In this document: positions 20,178 to 31,265 of the stretch, one piece after another
Layout: the number at the start of each line of letters is the position of its first letter
How positions within the stretch are numbered: the stretch's first letter is position 1
Assembly (NCBI GenBank): GCA_023935145.1
Contig: CM043702.1
Location: 102,737,588 to 102,801,587 of the forward strand
Direction: 5' to 3'
Source: Bretschneidera sinensis
Taxonomy: Eukaryota > Streptophyta > Magnoliopsida > Brassicales > Akaniaceae
Length of the DNA: 64,000 nucleotides
Notes under the pieces: generated by a model
What the model was told of the DNA's origin: nothing
Seen by the model: the letters and a program-made list of their open reading frames with translations, nothing else
Databases searched by the model: none
Position numbers and translations under genes: made by a program

Positions 20178-23100
20178 TGATGTGCAAATTTTAAATGCTC
20201 GCAAGTGCACGAATCACAAATAGTATTGCGATAAGTTTACTCTCGAGGTCGATCTCTCAAGGAATTGCAGTGGTTTAAATCCTAAATTACTTTCTTAAAA
20301 TTACTAAAACAAACTCTAAAATTAAATCCTAAACACTCAAATTAAAAGATTGGTGAAGAGAAAATTGAAATAAAAACAATTAAGTAAATTAAACAAAATG
20401 AAATATGAAGAGATGAGTATAATCAATGAGAACAATTGGGAGTTTAGCTTGCTATCCAATCATGAATTGTAACATTTGGTGAATATAGAGAATTAATCAG
20501 CATCCAAGATTATTGGTATTTCCGCTAAGACTAGAGAATGCCATTGATCGTGTTTATTCTCAATTTATAACTAATTAATTAAATCTCATGGATCGTGTTC
20601 ATCAATTAATTAGTTAAATTAAGTGTAAGGAAAATGCAACCACCTAAATCACAATTTGATTTGAATCTTGATTTAAATTCCTATTCAAGAAAGCTTAATT
20701 AGGTCTAGATGATTTGTCCTCAACCTAATCTCAAATAGTAACCTTAACTATCAATAATAGATGGCCAATCCACAAGCAATAATCAAAGGTATGAAGGATA
20801 TTGAAAAAGAAATAATCTGGAAAATTTCATAAAACTAAATCCACCAAAATATCCAAAACAATCAAGGCAGCTAAGCCAAACGCCTAACAATGCGTTCAGT
20901 CGCTCATGTTTAAATCCCAATCACAGAATTCAAATACTAGGGTTACAAGCATATCAAAGGACAAAAGAAGCAAAGATAGAATTTCTTCCCGAATTACAAG
21001 AAGAATCCTCAAAGTCTTGAAACGATTGATCGTCGTCTTCAATATCTTGATAAGTTGTCTTGATGAAAGAAACCATCTCCTCCTTCAATCTCCCAAAACT
21101 CCTCTTGATAATATATCTCCAAGAACTGCCGTCGTCTCCCCCTTCTTGTTGTGCAAAAATCTACCTAAATTAATAAGCAAATAATTGAACATTTTACTTG
21201 TAAGTGCACAAGGTCAACATAGTACTATAGTGTGCAAGTGCGAGATCATTCACATAGGGATTGGTAAATTTTGATTTAAAATTAATTTCGCAATATAAAA
21301 TTAGAGAAGAAAATGTGAATTTGATTCGATAATGATAAAAATGTAGGGCTTTGATATCCACCCCTAATCATGCTTTCTTAATAAAATAGTGTGCCAATGC
21401 TTTAGTCATATTATTAATACCTAATGTTGTCAATCTAAGGGCATGGTGTATACTCCTTAACCTGTTAATTTCCCTAAGCAACGAGTTAGGCATGGTGTAT
21501 ACTCTAACTTTTTTCTTTCTTAAAGGATTTAACGTGGTGTATACTAAGTTGTTCTTTAAGAGAGCATCATATACGTGAAAATCGACAACACACAAGACCT
21601 AGGGCATGTTATATACTCCTGGTTTCCCATATTGATTAACCCAAGAACCCGGTGTGAATTCTTTTGTTACTATTATTAAACCCAGGACTCGGTCATCCAA
21701 ATTGGTTTAATTAACTAATTCATACCACATGCATATGTTGACCAGGCAAACACATATGAGGAATTCAAGAAAACAAGCATTAATCAAGTCAAGCATCATA
21801 ACATAACTATCGCAAAGGCAACAATATTTATTTATGGAAAAACATAATCAGGGCTTTAATCAAGCCCTACTAGCAATTTAGTTACACATGAGTTTGATGT
21901 TAAACATCTTCATAAAGTAAAATAAAGGGAGAAGAATAAACCCGAGAATACTTCCTAGAAGAGCCGTCAATTCGTCTCCAATATCTCTCCTCCTCCTTTA
22001 TTTCTGTGTTTACAAGCCTATTTATAGAGTTTAGGAATATCTGGAAACTCCAAAACTCGTAAAACAAAACCCTACATTTATTTCCAAAACAAGAACAGTT
22101 GTTTTAATCTTCACTGATGCACGTGTGCACTCGATCACAGAATGGTGCACTTGAGCCTTCTTCTTGCGCACGTGAGCGCAGGTGCACTCGATCCTTGGCT
22201 TGGGCGCTGTTGCGCTGGATCGCAAGTCTCTGTGCTTGATCGCACTAGGCAGACTCCATCTTTTCTAGATTTGCTCTTTAAGCCAGATAATTCTATAATG
22301 CTCCCTTTTCTCCAAAAACCTAGAAAAACACAGAAAACATAGAAAAAAAATAAAATAGAATGAAATAACACAAACTAGGAACTTACAAATGTAAATTAAG
22401 GGGCTTAAATATGAATATTTAAGAACTTATCACTTCTCTGAGTCTAAAATTCCTATATATAGCTGTATGGAGACGATTTTGTAGACAGAAAAATTGCCCT
22501 AGGTTTTCAGTTCAGGCCGTGTGCTTCTGCTACTGTCCGGGCCCAGTTCTGCTACTGTCCAGGCCGTGTGTTTGCTGCTATCCAGGCCATGTGTTTGTAT
22601 CCATGCTAGGTTTCTACTGTCTAGAACTTGTTCGGTTGTTCTGCTATCAAGCCTGTGCAAATTTGAAAAAAAAAATGATTTAATAGCTCCTTCACTTCTG
22701 CCACATTGAAATCTCGCACAGCCTGACCTTTGTCTACTAAAACTACCATAACTTTCTCTAGAAAAATCATATTTATGAGCTGTAAAATTCTCAAGAAAAT
22801 AGACACCTGGATCTTTAAAAAAAATATATGGCTCATCTCCTGGTTCCTCATGAATCAATACAGTTTAATCTGCAAAAATCACTTCTGCCACGCGGAAATC
22901 ACGCACAATCTGACCTTTGTCTACTAAAACTGCCATAACTTTCTCTACAAAAATCATATTTATGAGCCGTAAAATTCCCAAAAAAATAGACATCTAGATC
23001 TTTCCAAACAAATATAACTTATCTCCTGGTTCTTCCTGAATCAATACAGTTTAATCTAGAAAAATGACTGATCTGTACGGGCAATTCTGGCAATTTAGTG

Positions 23101-23218
23101 AAACTCCTTTCCAAGTGCTTGTGAACCTGTAAAACATTGAAAAACAACTCAATAAGCTAAAGATATAAATAAATACTTGAAAAACATACAAAATACTAGG
23201 ACAAATATTCATTCATCA
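20178..23218 (-). repeat. Element C 3' LTR, interrupted by a solo LTR
   Basis: On the plus strand it starts TGATGTGCAAATTTT and ends TTCATCA, next to the polypurine tract. It matches 61192-63307 once the insertion 21147-22432 is removed (about 1750 bp against 1720 bp). Two tandem copies of a ~185-bp module lie at about 22680-23075. Small open frames here (for example 20906-21184 and 22499-22858) are LTR sequence. Confidence 0.88.
21147..22432 (-). repeat. Solo LTR of the element E family
   Basis: 1286 bp from TGTTGTGC to AACTTATCA on the plus strand, flanked by the perfect duplication CTTCT (21142-21146 and 22433-22437). It matches the element E 5' LTR (35693-36912). No internal element sequence is attached, so it is the product of LTR-LTR recombination. 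A TATA-like CTATAAATAGG lies on the minus strand near 22016-22026. Confidence 0.9.
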
Positions 23219-24528
23219 AATACCCCCAAACCTAGATTTTGCTAGTCCTCATGCCGTAATTCTTATTATGACTCATATCTAGATATCTTATGCACAATTA
23301 TGTTCACAGTCTCAACACTTCACAATTCATTGCTCAAATCAAGTACACATCGCACATCCATATTCCAATGTTCAAAACACCTCACGTCAATTACCCCCAA
23401 ACCTAACATCAAGAATTCGAATTCGCTTCGACTATAGGCCTCACAGGATTCACTCATTAAGCACAATGAACCTAGGTTTCAAACACTCATCAAGCATATG
23501 CAAATAGAAGTTATGTAAACAAGAAATTTCGAATATAAATTTGCATATGAATATGGATATCATCAAAGAACGCTCATATGTTCGCAAAATAGATCTCATG
23601 AAAGGAATCAAATGTTAGGATTGCAAAGCTATCACATCGCCTATATCATATCCTAGTCAAACACCTCAAGCAAAACATATTGAGTATGAACCTATGCATA
23701 GATGGGCATAGTTAGCTGAACCTGATTTACACCAATGCTCTTTCTTTTCAACTCTTTATAAGAGTGACTTCAATACCCTTAAAGTATCTTTGGTCCTCTT
23801 TCTTGTCTAACCAAATCCCTTTTTGACATGTTTCTCATATATATATATATTGTTTTTTTTTTTACTTTTTACTTTTTTTTTAATAGGAATTTGGATCTTT
23901 CTCCAGAGACAGTGGCAACTAGGGCGTATAACGATAGGCACATACTCAAACTTCTTACTCAAGTCATTCAACTAAAATAATGAAAATAGAAAACAAGATA
24001 CTTCAAGTGAGTTATATAATCCTAGCATTCAATGCAAAAGCTATAGAGATCATCCAACAATTAAGGTCATAACGAAGACTGTTTAAGAGTACCAAGAAAC
24101 TAACTCTAAAAATAAAACGCTTATGGCTCAAATAACTCACTAGGTAATCTCCACTATTTGATTCTCAATCATTAGATCTAGGTTCATCTCAATATCAACA
24201 TTAAGAGCACGGTCTATGAAATATCAATATGCATCAATCCTCACAACAACCTGTTAGTGTTAAAGAAACTAAACTCAACGTGCATAAAAGACTTGACTAC
24301 AAACCATAAACCAAATTGTAGCACGAAAATTTTGTCTCAACAAGTTCTAAGTATACCCCCAAACCTAAACTAAACATTTTCCTCAATGTATGAAATCAAA
24401 CACATGTTCAGAAAAACATTTAGAAGGGAACAATGAAAATGAAAGAACAAAAAACATACTCTATCAAATGGGTGAGTTACCTCCCACCGAGTGCTTTCTT
24501 TAACGTCTTAGCAAGATGTTGGTTGAAC
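23219..24528 (-). other. Element C 3' non-coding region with two polypurine tracts
   Basis: Minus strand. The terminal tract (23219-23255) reads as GAGGACTAGCAAAATC, then AGGTTTGGGGGTATT, abutting the LTR. A second tract lies at 24355-24390 (CATTGAGGAAAATG, then AGGTTTGGGGGTATAC). The post-pol block is at about 24470-24512 (GCACTCGGTGGGAGGTAAC). A short TA microsatellite and T-rich tracts lie near 23840-23881. I see no gene. Confidence 0.7.
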
Positions 24529-25757
24529 TTATTCAGGATTGTGCACCTTAATGCACTCAACAACCCCTTTCTCATGGACTCCTTCCAAGTAAGGCTTCAC
24601 ACGATGCCCGTTGACCTTGAATGTCACTTGAGTCTTCGGGTTCAGCAACTCTACCGCTCCATGAGAAAAAACATTGACTACCAAAAATGGTCCACACTAT
24701 CTTGACTTCAATTTTCTTGGAAATAATTTGAAATGAGTATTAAAAAAAAGAGCTTTCATTCTAGGAGAAAGAGACTTACGGATAAGGCTTTGGTCATAGT
24801 AACGCTTAGTGCGTTCTTTATAGATCTTTCTATTCTCACAGGCTTCATCACAAATCTCTTCTAACTCATTGAGTTGTAGTAACCGCTTCTCTCCTGCCAT
24901 TGCTATGTCCATGGTCAACTCCTTCATTGCCCAATACGCTCGATGCTCAAGCTCAACCTGTAAGTGGCATACCTTTCCAAAAACTAACCGATATGGGCTC
25001 ATCCCAATGGGTGTCTTGTATGCCGTGCGGTATGCCCACAATGTGTCATTAAGCTTGGTTGCCCAGTTCTTCCGTGATGGTCGCACTATCTTTTCCAGAA
25101 TGCCCTTGATTTGTCGATTCCTTACCTCAACTTGACCCAAAGTTTATGGATGATATGAAGTCCCCACCTTGTGTGTGATGCTATACTTCTTCAATAACCC
25201 GTCACAGAGTTTATTATAAAAATGGGTTCCTCCATCACCGATTATGGCTCTTGGTACCTGCTGAATATCACATCCTTCAAAAATTTCACAACATAGTTAG
25301 CATCATTGGTTCGGGTTGGTATAACCTTAACCCATTTGGACACATAATCAACTGTAACTAATATATAGTTATATCCAAGTGAAGGCGAAAAAGAACCCAT
25401 GAAATCAATTCCCCATACATCAAATAATTCAATGACAAGATTGTTAGTCAGAGGCTTCTCATTTCTCTTTCCAATACTACCTGTCCTCTGACATTTATCA
25501 CAACACATACAAAACTTATGAGCATCTTTAAAGAGAGTTGGCCAATAAAATCCAAATTGCAATACCTTGAGGGTCATTTTCTTACCTCCAAAGTGACCCC
25601 CACATTGAAGTTCGTGGCAAAAAGAAAGATTACTCTCATGCTCAGCCTTAGGTACACATCTCCGAATGATTTGATCTTGACCAAATTTGAACAAATACGG
25701 CTCATCCCAAAAGTAACTCCTGCAAGAAGACAAGAATCTCTTCTTTTCTTGAAACAT
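24529..25757 (-). pseudogene. Element C integrase, broken
   Basis: Frame 25757-25242 carries the zinc-binding half (CHELQCGGHFG and [11 protein letters not shown]), the first catalytic aspartate (GIDFMGSF) and DYVSKWVKVIP. A frame change near 25242 leads into the segment with the second aspartate (GDGGTHF near 25220). A stop near 25141 precedes frame 25140-24697, with the catalytic glutamate (GQVEVRN) and the domain ending PRKLKSR. A further stop at 24696 interrupts the C-terminal domain, which can be followed to about 24529. All three catalytic residues are visible, so the gene died by stops and frameshifts. The N-terminal side is cut at 25757 by element D. Confidence 0.85.
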
Positions 25758-26384
25758 TGTCTATGATTTACTTTTTGATTAAATAAAAAGGATTTGAATT
25801 CATGTGACAACTATAATTTATGTTATTCTTCTCTTAAATCTTCTTAATCCAGTGATTGCATTCTTCTTCTCCATATAAGTCTAGTCAAGCTTTTCTTATG
25901 TCAAAGTTGTTAGATGCAATTGATTTTGGTAGATCTATCTTATAGGTTTTTCCATTACTGCAGTATTATTATTGAAATATATTATCGCTTCTTGATAATT
26001 TATAAGATAGATCTTGTGTGTTTGAATTGGAATTAAGGAGTAATTTATGGCAATTACATTAGGGTATTTATGTGTTTTGATTGAATATTTACCAATTACT
26101 TGTTTGGGATGTGAAACTTGTAATTGAGATAAAACATTTGAGTCAAGATAGGAATAAGGCAACGAACTTAGAAAGGATTCCTGGAACCTTGTTATTTCTT
26201 TATTGAATTCTTCATCATATTTTCACAACTCTCTTATTTAATTTCATTTGTAAAACTCAGATTTTCTTATTTGAACTTTATTGTTTAGTGTTTAAGGTTA
26301 ACACTTTCCCTTGTAGTTCAATTTCCTCATGGGATCGACACCTCAGCTATACACAATAATGGCGTGTTAGTTTAAGTGTTATCA
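25758..26384 (+). repeat. Element D 5' LTR, 3' portion only
   Basis: It aligns with 42425-43015 of the 3' LTR. The junction with element C integrase falls in a short shared AAACA-type sequence around 25751-25757, which suggests a microhomology deletion. It ends GTGTTATCA before the primer site and carries the U5 block CTCATGGGATCGACACC. Confidence 0.85.
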
Positions 26385-26389
26385 AATTT

Positions 26390-26407
26390 TGGCGCCGTTG
26401 CTGAGGA
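26390..26407 (+). other. Element D primer-binding site (tRNA-Asp type)
   Basis: TGGCGCCGTTGCTGAGGA, six bases after the LTR end, complementary to the tRNA-Asp(GUC) 3' end apart from two positions. Confidence 0.82.
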
Positions 26408-26541
26408 ACTGCGCTTAATCAGAAGGAAGATTGTCAACTTTGAGACAAGATGGTAACATTGTTCTTTGCTCTTTGTTTTGAATTTCTATTTTTATTTTAT
26501 TTTGTTTTCTTTATTCGTCTCCCCTCTAATTCCTTTGGTGC

Positions 26542-28205
26542 ATGCGTAGACTTAGAGATAAGCAGGGTAGATTCATTAAAAGACCCGAAATAGAGTTACC
26601 CTCTCCTTCTTTGTCCGATAGTGAAAGCTCGCCTAGATCAAATCATAGTGCACACCTAAACGAGAATTTAGAGAATTTTGTTAACATGGCCAACAATAAC
26701 AATAAGAATGTTACTAGGACACTTAAGGACTACTTGTACCCTAGCCGAACGACCACACCATCTTGTATCATGTTCCCCCCTAATGTTCAACAACCTGAGT
26801 TTAAGCCGGGCATTATCCAACTACTACCAACTTTCCATGGATTAGAGACTGCAAACCCCTATGTCCATATTAGGGAATTTGAGGAAGTAGTAGCAACCTT
26901 TCATAGTAGGGTCGATATGTTAGACACCATAAAACTTAGGTTTTTCCCTTTTTCACTTAAGGAAAATGCCAAGGTTTAGTTGTACTCGTTAAGGCCTAGG
27001 TCTATTGGTAGGGATGAGATGACAAAAGCCTTCTTCCAAAAGTATTTCCCAACCCAAAAGACTAATAACCTCAAGAGAAAAATCTTAAACTTTTCACAAA
27101 AAGAGAGTGAAACCTTTTATCAAGTTTGGGAACATTTCAAAGACCTTTTGAATTCTTGTCCACACCATGGGTATGAGAGTTGGTGGGTAGTTAGCTATTT
27201 CTATGATGGACTTCTAAGTAGGGAAAGGCAATTTATAGAAATGATGTGTAATGGATATTTTCTTTAAAAAGATCCCGACGATACCATAGATTTTCTAGAT
27301 GACTTATCGAAAAAAGCCCACACTCGGACGAGGCCCAATGCCATAGAAAGTGCTAAGAGAAACAAAACCACTGGAATTTATCAACTTAAGGAAGAGGATA
27401 GCCTTAAAGCCCATTTAGAGGTCCTAACTAAGGAAATTGAGGTTTTAAAAACCAAGGATGCTAGAGCCCCCGAACTAGTTGCTAGGGTAGAGTCCCACAA
27501 ACCTTGTTTTATGTGTAATGGGGTAGATCATGTACCTAAGGATTGTCCAAGCTATTTTGAGATGAAGGAAGAGTGTAATGCTTTAGGTACACCCTTTAGG
27601 AAAACATAATCACCCTACTCTAACACCTTCAATCCTGGTTGGAAGAATCACCCTAATTTAGTTGGAGATCCGATACATAACCTTATACCCAATCTAGTAC
27701 CCAATGGAGACCGAAAGCAACTTCATCTAATGTACCACAACAATCTTTACCTTTGGAAGATGCTTTTAAGTCATTTATGCAGGTACATGCCCCGAGTGTG
27801 GAAGAGCAAGGCAAGATAAATCAATGGTTGCTAGAGGAGCAACAAGGGGTCAAAGAGGAACAAAAGGTGATAAAGAGCCAACTCACCAAGTTGACTAATT
27901 TATTAACGGTTCAAGAGAAAAGTTATTTTCCTTCATAGCCATAACTTGATCCAAGGGGACAACATATGGCACAAACCTCTAATCCCGAAAATCAAAATGT
28001 TAAAGAGGTTAATGCTATGACTACTCGCAGCGGTAAGGAAGTTGATGGACCCACTCTGCCATCAAACTTGATTCCTAACACCATGAGTAATAAGGATGAA
28101 GCCCCCAAAGAACAAGATTCCCATAGTGATTCCATACTGGTGCCTTTCCCTCAAGCACTCCTTAAACCTAAGGAGAGAAATTCGACATTAAAACGTGAGA
28201 TTTTT
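26542..28205 (+). pseudogene. gag: Element D gag, broken
   Basis: It starts MRRLRDKQGRF, as in element B gag. Frame 26542-26979 covers SCIMFPPN, KPGIIQLLPTFHGL and NPYVHIREFEEV. A stop at 26977 and another near 27265 split the capsid region (KAFFQKYFPTQKTNN lies in between). A zinc knuckle CFMCNGVDHVPKDC is near 27507. The C-terminal parts follow at 27753-27938 and 27966-28205, the latter including the pre-protease signature VNAMTTRSGKE. A coiled-coil-like Glu/Gln/Lys segment is seen at about 27810-27900. It was once a full Gag and is now at least four frames. Confidence 0.85.
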
Positions 28206-28818
28206 TAACAACTTAAGCAACTTAAAATTAACCTTCTTTTTCTTCATGTCATAAAACAAATTCCCAACTATGCTAAAGTCATTAAGGATCTATGCACACT
28301 CAAGAGGAGGCACAATGTGAAGAAGACAACATTCTTAATGGAGCAAGAAAGTGCAGTAATTCATAGCAAGACACCCCCCAAGTATAAAGATCTGGGTTAT
28401 CCTACATTGGCTTGCCAAATTGGAAACAAAGCTTGTGGACGAGCATTGCTAGATTTTGGGGCTAGTGTGAATCTCATGCCCTACTCCGTTTACTTGCAAC
28501 TTGGTCTAGGTGAGATCAAATCGACTTCTGTGGTACTTCAACTAGTGGATCGATCGGTAAGAAAACCATGAGGTATTTATGGAAGATGTTTTAGTGCAAA
28601 TTGATAAATTCTATTATCCCGTTGACTTTTTGGTGTTAGATACCATTTCTATTGTGAACACGGAGTCAAAAATTCCTTTAATACTTGGAAGATCATTCCT
28701 TGCCACTGCCAATGCCCTCATTAATTGTAGGAATGGTCTAATGACATTATCATTTGGAAATATGACTCTAGAGGTGAATGTTTTTTTAGTCTCAAGGCAG
28801 TCGAGGATGAGTATTTCG
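28206..28818 (+). pseudogene. Element D protease, broken and split by element E
   Basis: Frame 28317-28571 holds the protease entry and the active-site segment LLDFGASVNLMP, then LQLVDRSVRKP and a stop. The frame 28579-28818 continues with EDVLVQIDKFYYPVDFLVLD and LILGRSFLATANALI, typical of the Athila-like protease core. Coding sequence stops at the insertion of element E (28819), beside the first copy of the duplication TTTCG, and resumes at 36913. Confidence 0.83.
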
Positions 28819-29176
28819 TGTTGTGCGATTATCTACCTAAATAAATACGCAAATAGTCATACTTGTTTTACTTGCAAGTGCACAAGGCCAATGGTAGCAT
28901 AGTGTGCAAGTGCGAGATCATTTCCACAGGGATTGGTAAGCTTTCTAAGTGTACGCTCGTGTGCCTGGGCGCTCGATCACAAGGGAGGTGCGCTCGAGCA
29001 CACCTTGCTGGATTGCAGAACTTTACTTTTTATTTCTTAGAGCTCCAAAATGTCATCTTTTTGCCTGTGAAAACACATAAAACATGAAATGAAATAGAAT
29101 CTACTAAAATAGATAAACAAAGAGCCTAACAAGTGTAAATTAAGGTGCTTAAATATAACTATTTAAGCACCTATCA
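28819..29176 (-). repeat. Element E 3' LTR with a large internal deletion
   Basis: It begins TGTTGTGCGATTATC and ends CACCTATCA on the plus strand. Both ends match the 1220-bp 5' LTR, but about 860 bp of the middle are missing at a junction near 28942. TATA-containing sequence is lost. Confidence 0.87.
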
Positions 29177-30650
29177 CACCCCTGAACTTACATATTGCTA
29201 GTCCTTTAGCAATACAGAACGAAAGACTATGTCAAAACAAAATTAAAGATAAATTCATTCTTCATGATATTCAAAAATTTGGGTTGCGCATAAAACCATG
29301 ATGACCGTTCATGAGTAAGATTATAATAATAAAAAAAACATTTTTGTATTGAATAAGGATTTTTAAAAGATCATATTACTTACCTAAGGTTGGCATAAGG
29401 CATCGCAAGTTTGATTTGTGTGTAACAAATTAGTACATAGGAGATGGGGCTTCCAAATAATTTTAATGTATAGTGTTTTGGTGTCCAAACCTTCATCGAA
29501 TTCCTTATTAAATAGAACAAAAATGGCATAGTGCTTACTTCTTTTTCTTTTTTCTTTCATCATGAGATTTTTGCCATGTTGGGTTCCATTGAGCTTTCTA
29601 ATTGACCCTTGTAATGAGTGTTTAGCCAATGACTCCCAAAGTAGATGGTTTTAGGGCATTAGGTGTAAAGACACCCCTAAGGACTTACTAACTCAAGTCA
29701 AAAAGGCTACGAAACTAACAGGGCTTAATGCTTCCAAGTGAAATTCCCACCTTTTGACATGAACACTCACTGCTTACTGAGGCAAGAGGCCCAATTACTC
29801 AGTGAAAATTTTTATTATGATCATTAAATGCTTAATTCCCACCTTTTGACGTGAACACTCATTGCTTACTGAGGCAAGTGGTCCAGTTACTTAGTGAAAA
29901 TTTTTTAATGATCATTAGAAGTTTTTATTCTCTTTTTGCATGATGGACATTTTTTTTTTGTTTTTCTTATGCCAATGTGTTCTTCTAACAAGTTATTCGA
30001 TTACAGTTAGGTCATGGAAACATATACATAAGAATTATATGTCATACCCCACACAAATGCGTGCTAATGTGCTCGTGTTAGATCTGGCTCAAACTCATGA
30101 ATTCTTAAGTGCCTTGAGGTAGGTACTAAACTTTTAAAATTCCTATTATAAGAGTATGTGTTCTAGATTTTAAGCTTACTAATGAAGTTTTATCATATTT
30201 TAAATCAAACAAAATTTTTAACACAAAATGAACATGTATTTATCTTTTTTTTTTAAAAAAAAAATTGGGACATAGTGTGTGCATGTGTTTCAATTTCGTG
30301 TATGTGTCAGTGTCTCCCACTACCCCCAAACTTAATATACACATTGTCCCCAATGTGTCATGACATGGAAAGATCTGATCTGGGAGATGGAGAACTAGAT
30401 TGCTTATACTGCTCGTAGCACGCCCCCAAACTTGAACTGGATGCAAGCACTAAGTTCCTGACAAAGAAAAAAAATGTTGTGCCAGAAAACAAGAAATATA
30501 GATAATAAACATTTAAATATAAACATAAATATTAATAAAAAAATACTATAATGAAAAGGATATGCTTTGGGGTGCCTACCATGAGCGCTAAGTTTTATGT
30601 TTTCAGCCAGACGAGGTATCCTCTCACTGCTGGTCATCATGTGGTGCAGA
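29177..30650 (-). other. Element E 3' non-coding region
   Basis: Terminal polypurine-like tract at 29177-29211 (minus strand GTAAGTTCAGGGGTG). A 92-bp tandem duplication at about 29741-29917 holds a hairpin with ACTGAG and CTCAGT arms. A second purine tract with CATTGGGGACAATG lies at 30321-30356, and a third (AAGTTTGGGGGCG) near 30421. The post-pol block is at 30568-30600. No gene is seen. Confidence 0.72.
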
Positions 30651-31265
30651 CTACTTGCTTAAGCATTGGAGTGCGGCAACAGAATGATGATGGAAGTGGC
30701 TGCCTCCATCACTGATGATCGCTCTTGGTGTCCCAAACCGGGTAAAAAGACTATCCTGTAGAAACTTTAATACCACTTTATGATCATTAGTCTTTGAGGG
30801 GATAACCTCGACCCATTTAGACACATAATCCACACCCACAAGAATATATAAATTACCAAAGGAATTTGGGAATAGACCCATGAAATCAATGCTCCATACA
30901 TCAAAAAGTTCTACTAAATGGATATTTTGTAGAGGCATCTGATTTCGTGATGAGATGTTACCTGTCCGTTGGCATTTATCACATGAGCTGCAGAATGTGA
31001 AGGCGTCTTTAAACAGATTAGGCCAATAAAAACTGAATTATAGTACCTTAAGTGCTCTTTTCTTGGCCCCAAAATGTCCTCAACAAGCAAACTGATGGTA
31101 ATGTTGTAATAAGCTCAAATGCTCCTTTTCCGAGATACACCGTCGGATGATCTGATCGGGACAGAATTTGAAAAGGTAGGGATCATCCCAATGGTAGTGT
31201 CGAGACATAGATATTAATCGCTTCTTTCCTTATGTGGTCATACCTAGGGGGAAAAACTTTAGCAG
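30651..31265 (-). pseudogene. Element E integrase, C-terminal half deleted
   Basis: Frame 30938-30651 covers [30 protein letters not shown] and IISDGGSHF, so the first two catalytic aspartates are present. The frame then degenerates and stops. The glutamate region and C-terminal domain are absent, and the post-pol block follows about 50 bp later. The zinc-binding half (30940-31200) is readable only in broken frames. Confidence 0.82.

Noticed and set aside
23835..23881. TA microsatellite and T tract as a matrix-attachment or origin signal
   Set aside because: A short low-complexity tract inside element C 3' non-coding DNA with nothing else to support a function.
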